DNA of 64,000 nt, taken from contig NC_051442.1 in the NCBI RefSeq assembly GCF_001649575.2, positions 27,270,181-27,334,180 of the forward strand. Direction: 5' to 3'. The notes beneath the pieces were generated by a model. That model did no database searches and had not been told where the DNA came from. It worked only from the letters and a program-made list of their open reading frames with translations. Positions 56,691-64,000 of this stretch are shown here, one piece after another (position 1 is the first letter of the stretch; every line of letters begins with the position of its first letter). The translations under genes and the position numbers were made by a program. This DNA is from Kryptolebias marmoratus (lineage: Eukaryota > Chordata > Actinopteri > Cyprinodontiformes > Rivulidae).

Positions 56691-58019
56691 GCTGCCCTCA
56701 AAATAAGAAACACTTTGAGGAATCCACCTTGTATTTTTAGGGCCCTCTACTGACTTTATATCAATTCAGTAATCCATTAAATATGGCTACAGAAGGTACA
56801 GCAGATCTTTACACAGCTTTTTAGTTCACCAAGGAAGATTAATTTAGTTTTATTGTAAAGACTCACCAAGGTGGCTAAATAGATATTACAGGGCGTTCCA
56901 TGAGCTGTTTGAACCACAAGACAAGAAGGTATCTGTGTTCACATGCAGTTAATCAATTACTTGAGAATGAAAAGAATTCCCCATGGACCACAACTTGGTG
57001 AAGACCTCGTTTATTGGCAGAAACAATTGCATTACTTCAGAGTGCAATAAATTGGCCACCAGTAGAGCCCTGCAGTGTGTAAGTGTTTTTATGTTTTCAA
57101 TCACAAGACTTGACTTTTGCCTTTTTTTACTGGACAAAAACATGCTTCAAGCTCAACTTAGGTTGTTGTATTTGTTGGAAATGTAAACAGGGTTTGACAC
57201 TGACTAAATCTTTTATTGCAGTTAATTCAGATGTTTGAAACAGGAAAGCTTCTAAAGTCATGAAGATAAAGAGACAAACTGATTTTTTTTAAAAACGTCA
57301 GCTTTCCTTACTGAATGCTAATGAACCAGATATAACCTGAAGCTCTGTGCACAGTGACTTTGCCATGTCTAAACATCCTAATGGTTTATCAATGCTCAGT
57401 TGAATTTGAATCAGTCAAGAATATATTAACTAACTGGGTGCAAAATTGATGTGACTTTGGTTAGTCACACAAGGGCTCTAACTAATGATTATTTACTTAT
57501 TGATTCATTTTTCTACTACTTCCTCAATCATTTTGTTCATGAAATGTCAGAAAATTCTAACACTTCTAAACTATTTTCACAAAGCGCACAATAATATATT
57601 AAGATTGTTTTATTAAATCTTCTAACAAGCTAAAAATACTTTACAGTCTTATGGGCTAAAGACAAGTCATCTTGTTAGAAAATGACTACATCTCTTGTTT
57701 TTAATATTTCAAACACTTCTAAAGAAATCAAGAGTAATATATTTTAATGAATCAAAAACCTTTAGCATTGCCCTATAGCTTTACAAAGAAGTGGAGAACT
57801 TTCATTACCTTTTTGTAATTAACCTAAATGTATTATGTATAATTTATTAATCTTTGTGGTTGTATTTGTTGTTTTTTAAGGTTTTCAAAGTGTTGGTCTG
57901 TGATGATAGTTTTCCTTTAAAAACAAAACAAAAAACAATAGGCTAAATAAAGTGCCTTCCATCTGTCCCACCAGGCTCTTTGCTGAATTGCATTTTTTAT
58001 TGTTTCTCTCCCTCTCTAG
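56691..58019. other. End of usp25 intron 1
   Basis: 57475-57760 (GGCTCTAACTAATGATTATTT..., GAAATGTCAGAAAATTCTAACAC) looks like an old copy of another frequent fish MITE; low certainty. A C/T-rich tract ending CTCTCTAG precedes exon 2. Confidence 0.4.
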
Positions 58020-58097
58020 CACCAGCAGACACTACTAAACCAGTTGAGAGAGGTTACAGGCACCACGGACATTCAGCTGCTTCAGCAGGCCCTGCAG
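58020..58097 (+). CDS. usp25: usp25 coding exon 2
   Basis: The acceptor is CCCTCTCTAG|CAC and the donor CTGCAG|GTACAG. The exon encodes residues 15-40 (HQQTLLNQLREVTG...IQLLQQALQ), the first helices of the UBA-like domain. Both borders are phase 0. Length is 78 nt, matching the corresponding stretch of mammalian USP25 without gaps. Confidence 0.93.
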
Positions 58098-59612
58098 GTA
58101 CAGCTTCAGTAGCAGGTCTTACTAACGCTTTACTCTTTATTCACACACAGGGTTGTCTTATATCTGAGAAAAGTGGCTCCCATGTCATTCTTATAAGGAA
58201 GTACAACTACTTCAACACACCTTGAAAGCATAAAATCACGTTGTGACATTTGATTTTTGATTTCATTAAACTTTGATTTTGTTTTTGATCAATTTGTAAA
58301 TTTGTTCTTTTAAGTCTGCATATTTTTCTTTGGTGATAATTCAGTTTTATTTTTTCCTTTTATTCTTTTAAGAAATGTTGCAGATGCATCAAACTGGGAA
58401 GGCTCTCCTAATCTCACTAAATGAAAGGCATACAATGTCAATAAAGATGATTCTGATCTATTCTGTGCTTCAACCCTGATTGTGAAAAAGTTGGGACATA
58501 ATAAAATGTAAATAAAAACTGAATGCAATGATTTGCAAATCTCAAAACCCCATATTTTATTCACAATGGAACATGGTAAAGATATCAAATGTTGACATTA
58601 TGAATTTTGTATTTTTTGGCAGCAACACGTGTCAAAGCTGGGATGGGGCAACAAAATGCTGTAAAAGTCGGTGGTACAAACAGGAGCCTACCTTTCTAGC
58701 CTTGGGGGGTGGATGAATGACCAATAAGATAAATCATATGTTTGTTTTGCCTTTTAATAACAGCAATAAATTTAACACTTGAATAATAAGAGAAATAGTA
58801 CATTTAACGATATAAAACAAATTAAAAAATAGTTTTATAGCTGGGATGATATTTTTACGAAGTCTGCAACTTTCCTCACTGCAATGTATTCTTTGGGGCT
58901 TCTCAAAGAACATATCCAGAGCCTATTGGTATGAAAAAAAAAGATTTTTTTGGTTTGAGTGGGTTGCAACATTTTGGAATGAAAGTAATTCAATAAATGT
59001 GGAAAAATGAATTATGGTTTTTGCAATAACTCTAGATTTTGTTCGTCTAGTTTGCCTGTGTTATTGCCAATCGTGGTTTTTAATGTTCACGTACTTTTAG
59101 CGACAAGAAAGTCCATATATTGGAATTTTCAAGCACAACAACCTTCATAATGTTAATGTTATTTGGTCAAAATGTGATTACAGGGCTAGAATTCCTAAGG
59201 CTTGACACTGAAAGGGTGTTTTTGTCTTTATATAACTTTGATATATTCTAAAAAGGTGATATTTAAAAAATTTATAGCGCAGGTAATCCTTTGCACAGTA
59301 CAACTCAAGTTAGAATTGCCATTTTCTATTTGCCAGACTGACAGATTTCTTTCTTGAAATGACTTTATTTCATTTATAGTGATTATATTTTAGCTCATGT
59401 AGTCATTTAGTACAATTTTTTTATTTTTTTTAATTTGATCATTTATTGCATCACTGCATGGTTTCAAATATAAGCAAGCTTAGCAAATCCAGATCACTAA
59501 AACCTTGTTAATATTGTAATAATCAGATGTGGAATTGAAATTTGTACATGTATAAATAGTTTCAAAACTTGATAAGTTTATTATGTATTGCTTGGAATAA
59601 AATATGAGTTTA

Positions 59613-60642
59613 CAGGGTTTCCCCCAGAAAAGAGGCTAAGCCTGGTGGTTGGTGGCCAATCGCCGGCCAATCGCCGGCCAATCGCCGGCTGACCTTGAGT
59701 TAGTAAAAAAAAAGAAGATCAAAGTTGACATGAAAGTTGAAAATATGGCTATTTATTATGTGATATTGTAAGATATTTGTGTCAAATATTTACACAACTA
59801 CAGTTTTACAAAAAGGCACTTTTGAAATACTTTTTTAACCAAAAATACCATTAAAATGAAAATTGTTTGCACCTAATTTGAATCCTAATTTAAGTCACAT
59901 TTAGAAATAAATTAAATTAACATAAATGAAAAAGTGCAAATAAGGCACCAACACATGTCTCACGTCAAGGCCAATAAATAACAACAAAGAACTCTGAAAA
60001 ACAGACAGATGCTGTACTGTACTGTGCTTTTTGTGGCACAGGCTGCATGTTGGATCACTACATGTAACAACAAACCAAAGCATCTAATGAATTTAATAGC
60101 ATCATTTTACTGGTAAACAAGAATAAATTAGCACGCACCATATTAATATTTTTCACTAAGTACAAAACATGCTTACCGTATTCAGTCTTGTAAAGCCACC
60201 TGCTGAATTTCGGCTCAACTAATCCTTGTGATCTATAAACACTTTTTTTTTTTTTTTTTTTTTAAATCGGCTTTCCATGAGTTTTGAACAGTTTGATTAT
60301 GTTTGTGATCTCCCACAGAGGGATCATATAAATGCGGATATAAGCGAACCATCTCCGCTAAAGCACTGAAACCGTTCATTTTGAATGGAGCGCGCGGTCC
60401 GTGCGAAGTTACAAAAATTGGGAGGTGCATGACCATGCAACGTGACACCGTGCAGGGGCGGGGACAGTGCGATTGCGTCGCTGTTGGCACGCGCACCCTC
60501 ACCCAGTGATCAAGGTGTGAAAAAAAAAAAAAGGAAAAAAAAAATTATGCGTTTTACAGTAAACAAGTAGAGCGTAGCCTGGCGGCAGGGAAGGGAAAGC
60601 CTGGCGGCCCGCCAGGCTTATAATTCACTGGGGGAAACCCTG
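59613..60642 (-). mobile_element. hAT-like DNA transposon, copy 2, TSD GTTTA
   Basis: CAGGGTTTCCCCCAG to CTGGGGGAAACCCTG, flanked by GTTTA at 59608-59612 and 60643-60647. It is inverted relative to copies 1 and 3. Near its left end are three tandem CCAATCGCCGG units (59656-59688). It inserted into the older MITE 58468-60715. Confidence 0.9.
60264..60379 (-). pseudogene. MADF exon of transposon copy 2, degraded
   Basis: ATG at 60379-60377 begins a peptide parallel to copy 1 (ALAEMVRLYPHLYDPSV, NQTVQNSWK). Here the more canonical 'YPHLYDPS' is kept, which supports the MADF reading. After SWK the frame meets an expanded poly(A) tract (T-run on +, 60242-60264) and the donor region is lost. A longer upstream frame exists but is not conserved. 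Confidence 0.55.
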
Positions 60643-60810
60643 GTTTATATAATTTGCAAATCATTGCATTCTGCTTTTATTTACATTTTTAAAAACTTTC
60701 CAACCTTTTCAGAATTTAAGTTCTATTCTATTCTAATAAACTACAACAGTTTGAAATATTCCTGTTGTTTTGTGTTCACTTTGTTAATCTTGTTTTTCTT
60801 GTTGGTGCAG

Positions 60811-60955
60811 GTGAGCAATGGAGACTTGGCTGATGCTGTTGCCTTTCTGACAGAGAAAAATGCCAAGGTTCCTCAGCAAGATGAGACTACCTACTACCAG
60901 ACATCCCAGGTGGCCAGCGACAGATATATCAGTGTCGGCAGCCAGGCAGATACAA
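60811..60955 (+). CDS. usp25: usp25 coding exon 3
   Basis: The acceptor is TTGGTGCAG|GTG and the donor ATACAA|GTGAGC. The exon encodes residues 41-88 and the first base of residue 89: [19 protein letters not shown] (end of the UBA-like domain), then [11 protein letters not shown] and [12 protein letters not shown], strongly conserved in USP25. The following intron (867 bp) is mostly a 721-bp transposon. Confidence 0.95.
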
Positions 60956-61042
60956 GTGAGCAACTCACCTCAGCATTTGTTGTCATTTTTGTGGATTGTC
61001 CAACTGTTCGGTCAAAAATGAAATAACTACAACTATTCCTAT

Positions 61043-61763
61043 CAAGGTTTCCCCCAGAGTATTATAAACCTGGCAGGCTGCCAGGCTTTGGTGACCCGGC
61101 CGCCAGGTTAAGCTCCGCTTGTTTGTTATAAATATGTCATTTTTTCCACGTTTTTTTCCACCCGCACCCTCAAAACTGTAACCTTTATCGCAGCAATAAA
61201 CTTAATGAGCGGGTTTAACCAAAAATGGGTAGTTGAGCTGAAATTCAGCGGGTGGCTTTACAAGACCGAATATGGTAAGCATGTTTTGTGCTTAGTGAAA
61301 ATATTATCCATGTTTACCAGTAAAATGATGCTATTAAATTCAGCATTACATATGTTTTGTTTTTTTGTATTACAGCATCTGTCTGTTTTTAAGAGTTCTC
61401 TGTTGTTGTTAAATGGCCTTGACGTGAGACATGTGTTGGTGCCTTGTTTGCACTTTTTCATTTATGTCAATTTAATTTATTTCTAAATGTGACTTAAATT
61501 AGGATTCAAATTAGGTGCAAACAATTTGTATTTATTTTAATTGTATTTTTGTTTAAAAAAGTATTTCAAAAGTTCCTTTTTGTAAAACTGTAGTTGTGTA
61601 AATATTTGGCACACATATCTTAAAATATCACATAATAAATAGCCATATTTTCAACTTTCTGTCAACTTTAATCTTTTTTTTTACTAAATTATGGTTGGCT
61701 AGCGATCGGCTGGTGAACGGCCACCTACCACCGGGCTTAGTGTCTTTTCTGGGGGAAACCCTG
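61043..61763 (+). mobile_element. hAT-like DNA transposon, copy 3, TSD CCTAT
   Basis: It starts CAAGGTTTCCCCCAG and ends CTGGGGGAAACCCTG, flanked by CCTAT at 61038-61042 and 61764-61768. At 721 bp it is the shortest copy and lacks the MADF exon, but keeps the exon-like segment at 61223-61275. It fills about 83% of usp25 intron 3. Confidence 0.9.
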
Positions 61764-61822
61764 CCTATGTTCGAACCATCAGCACATATTGTTATTAAGC
61801 ACATGTATGCTTTTTTGTGCAG

Positions 61823-61946
61823 ATGTAATTGATCTGACAGGTGATGATAAAGACGACCTGCAAAGGGCTATCGCCCTCAGCCTGGAGGAGTCCAACAGGG
61901 CTTTCAGGGAAACGGGCATCACTGATGAGGAGCAAGCCATCAGCAG
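61823..61946 (+). CDS. usp25: usp25 coding exon 4
   Basis: The acceptor is TTGTGCAG|ATG and the donor ATCAGCAG|GTGGGC. It completes Asn89 and encodes VIDLTGDD (residues 90-97), the SUMO-interacting motif that lets SUMO bind and modify USP25. [17 protein letters not shown] (about 100-116) follows, the first ubiquitin-interacting motif, with its Ala-hydrophobic-x-x-Ser core. The exon ends within the second motif (ITDEEQAIS). Confidence 0.95.
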
Positions 61947-62046
61947 GTGGGCTTAAGAGTGTCCCATTTGTGTTAAAGAAGGCTCCTGCGCAAAACAACA
62001 AAAAGTTTATTAACAAGATTTAAATCTGTTTCTTTTTGGATTTTAG

Positions 62047-62209
62047 GGTTTTGGAGGCCAGCATAGCTGAGAACAAAGCAAGTCTAAAGCGTACTCACAC
62101 AGAAGTGTGGAGCGACTCGCCCAACCCACATGACAGAAAGAGGATTGATAGCTGTCCAGTGGGTCTGAAAAATGTTGGCAATACCTGCTGGTTCAGTGCT
62201 GTCATACAG
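62047..62209 (+). CDS. usp25: usp25 coding exon 5, with the catalytic cysteine
   Basis: After a 100-bp intron, the acceptor TGGATTTTAG|GGT completes Arg130 and the exon runs to [23 protein letters not shown] finishes the second ubiquitin-interacting motif. [18 protein letters not shown] is a basic linker. [18 protein letters not shown] is the USP Cys box; its Cys, residue 177 here, is the nucleophile of the peptidase (C19 family). The catalytic His and Asp are encoded by exons outside the window. The next exon was not found before 64000. Confidence 0.95.
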
Positions 62210-63099
62210 GTGATCACACACCAATTGCTAGTCACAATGCTGGTCCAGTCCTAATGATATTATTAATTAGTAATTTGAAACAGTTGAAATTCAAAATGTT
62301 TTTCCTTTATTTTTGCCCCTGTGCTTTAAAATTTCCTTTTTAAGCTGGGCTTTTTCAAATTTCTGTAACTGAGTCAAGTTTAGGTTTTTGGCTGAAGTAG
62401 CTGTTTGGTTCCCCCCAGGTAACTTTGGCAAATAAAGAACAAATGTTTTCAAATTCTCAAGGATAGTTGTGTGTGATGGTAGGATTGAACAACCTAAATC
62501 TCAAGATGATTGGTTATTCCCTGTCCCATGGGGTAACAAAACATTACAGTGTGTGAGCTTCAGGCTGAAATATTGGGTTCCCCTTTGATGTTTTTTCTCC
62601 TTTGAAAAGAGAGGAACTGTGTTCTCATATATCACAGAATGATAGAGAAATATTTGAAGGTATTTAATCCATATGCTCGAGCTGATTATTTTAGACAAAA
62701 AACAGACATTAGCTACCAAAAAATATCTTTCATCCAGTAACGGGTCATATTTTACATTAGAACGAGATTTACTAGAAAGCCTACATTTATCTTTTTAGAA
62801 AGTCTAATTTTTTGTGTCCTGCTATTAGCTAGCTTCCATCCTTTTATATTAGCAATAAAAATTATAAATTCACACAGTGTGTTAGAAAACAGTGTTTGGT
62901 GGCTGACTGATATTTGTCAGGCGAAAGTAAACATGACAAAAGTTAGAAAAAGACTGATTCTCTCTGCGATTAAGAAACAACACAAAACTGTGTAAGAAAA
63001 ACCTTACACAAGGCTAGGTTTATTTGTTATTTATTTAAGGTTATTTATTTATTACTTACCAGGAGCTGTCGATTAAAATGAAAGTTACAACCCTGACAC
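62210..63099. other. usp25 intron 5, first part
   Basis: No repeat or exon recognised. Confidence 0.45.
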
Positions 63100-63730
63100 G
63101 ATTATGGCTCGACACAGGGAGCGACATCACTCCCACTCACTTCTTTTCCTATGAAACTTGTGCGATGAGGCGACAATTGCTTGCCCACCTCCAGCCGAGC
63201 GACAGGCGAAATTTGTGCATTTGAAATTTAGAGCTTGTACACGTACATGTGCACACATGGGCAGGTGACGCAACAAAACAAAGTTGAAAAATGTTCAACT
63301 TTTGTCGCTGTTGCATGTCACTAAAACCAATCAGCAAGGGTTTCATTGACTGACCAATGAGTAAAGAGTCTGCTGCACGCTGCAGTCTGCAACCACTCTC
63401 AACATGGAGGAAAGCATCATTTTAGCTGTTTGACTTTCCTATAATATATGACATTTCACGCAGAGATTATCGAGATACACATGATGGCACGGACTGCTTT
63501 GAAAATGTCAAAATCCCTTCAATTTCATAACCAATCAAATTTCTTGGAGACAAGTCGCGAGTGCGATTCACAAAGCTGCCGTCACTATTGCGCCCTGTGT
63601 GTTCAGTTTCACCCCAATGGCAATGAGGGCAATCAGTTGTTCGATGAGAAGCGCCGTGAAGACGGTTGGATCAGCCTCTCTGGCTGCAGTGCGTGCTCCC
63701 AACACAGAGGGAACAGAATTTCAAAATAAA
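63100..63730 (+). mobile_element. Harbinger-like element fragment with MADF relic
   Basis: CACTAAAACCAATCAGC and GACTGACCAATGAG, followed by CAACATGGAGGAAAGC, resemble the 5' region of PIF/Harbinger elements in fish, which encode a separate MADF/Myb-like protein. From ATG 63404 the peptide MEESIILAV is followed, after a one-base frame break near 63430, by DFPIIYDISRRDYRD, a typical MADF start. The later part gives a shifted frame (63448-63729) without a clear domain. Ends and target duplication were not located. Confidence 0.5.
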
Positions 63731-63812
63731 GTAAATTTTAACATTTTATGATATTTATATTTATTTCAATTCTATGATTATCGTTAGTACAAGTGCACAG
63801 ATCTATAAAAAA

Positions 63813-64000
63813 TTCCCTTCTCACCCTCCGCGGGTGGTCTTTGTTTCAACCTCTGAGCTCGGGTCCTCTACCAGAGGCCTGGGAGCTTGAGGGTTCTGCG
63901 CAGTATCTTGGCTGTGCCTAGAACTGCACATTTCTGGACTGAGATGTCTGATGTTGTTCCTGGGATCTGTTGTAGCCACTGCTCCAGTTTGGGGGTGACT
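63813..64000 (-). mobile_element. 3' end of a LINE, including the pol C-terminus
   Basis: The - strand frame entering from the window edge ends at a TAG (63870-63868). It reads VTPKLEQWLQQIPGTTSDIS, then a short stretch to TAKILRRTLKLPGLW and the stop. This C-terminus is very common in fish non-LTR retrotransposon proteins. A short 3' UTR follows to about 63813. The visible frame is open. The clade is not assigned from this fragment. Confidence 0.75.

Larger units (their letters stand above)
58468..60715. mobile_element. MITE with long inverted ends, split by a hAT-like element
   Basis: The left end (GAAAAAGTTGGGACATAAT, then AATGTAAATAAAAAC and GAATGCAATGATTTGCAAAT, 58480-58538) is mirrored at 60650-60712 (ATTTGCAAATCATTGCATTC, TTTTATTTACATTTTT, CCAACCTTTTC). 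It lies within usp25 intron 2 and is interrupted by copy 2 of the CAGGGTTTCCCCCAG element. Without that insertion it is about 1.2 kb. No transposase is recognised. Confidence 0.75.

Noticed and set aside
50250..62209. usp28 instead of usp25
   Set aside because: The N-terminus (MTVEQNVLQQ), VIDLTGDD, and the [11 protein letters not shown] and [10 protein letters not shown] segments fit USP25 better than USP28.
62210..64000. Next usp25 exon
   Set aside because: No sequence encoding the expected continuation after the Cys box with AG/GT borders was found before the window ends.
1..64000. tRNA, rRNA or known microRNA genes
   Set aside because: None recognised by eye; a covariance-model scan would be needed to exclude small RNA genes.

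Overview
The window is eukaryotic, almost certainly a teleost (percomorph-like) genome. It is AT-rich, intron-bearing and packed with retroelements and DNA transposons of types typical of ray-finned fish. The species cannot be named from the sequence. Three runs of N (13219-13434, 36263-37247, 44997-45409) are assembly gaps.

One host gene is recognisable: the 5' part of usp25, a ubiquitin-specific protease, on the + strand. Five coding exons lie at 50250-50291, 58020-58097, 60811-60955, 61823-61946 and 62047-62209. They join in phase with GT/AG borders and encode residues 1-184: the UBA-like N-terminus, a SUMO-interacting motif, two ubiquitin-interacting motifs and the Cys box of the catalytic domain. 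The rest of the gene lies beyond 64000.

Everything left of about 50 kb looks intergenic and is layered with mobile elements. In order: a hAT-like element with an internal 180-bp tandem repeat (1078-2192); a solo LTR (3148-3791); a second solo LTR family (8649-9106); a dead Tc1 transposase (10290-11270); a long foldback element split by a hAT insertion (12199-13803); a solo LTR nested in a repeat and itself interrupted (19247-20262); a Rex3-like LINE with its reverse-transcriptase core deleted (24978-27281); a solo LTR (31444-32037); a Tc1/mariner-type MITE (33553-34250); a piggyBac-like MITE end (36155 on); a 3'-truncated Ty3/gypsy element on the - strand (38138-42768); a solo LTR (43228-43451); retroviral protease and Env relics; and a retroviral LTR ending about 500 bp upstream of the usp25 start codon. 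Two dispersed families that I cannot name (called A and B here) recur throughout.

The usp25 introns are also transposon-rich. Introns 1, 2 and 3 each carry a copy of one CAGGGTTTCCCCCAG-ended DNA transposon with its own 5-bp target duplication. Two copies keep what looks like a first exon encoding a MADF-type domain.

The most notable signals are: (i) a gypsy element whose primer-binding site is an 11-nt perfect complement of the predicted 5' end of its own transcript, which is the signature of Tf1/sushi-type self-priming, with the same start motif kept in two solo LTR families; and (ii) the MADF-exon-bearing transposon family inside usp25.
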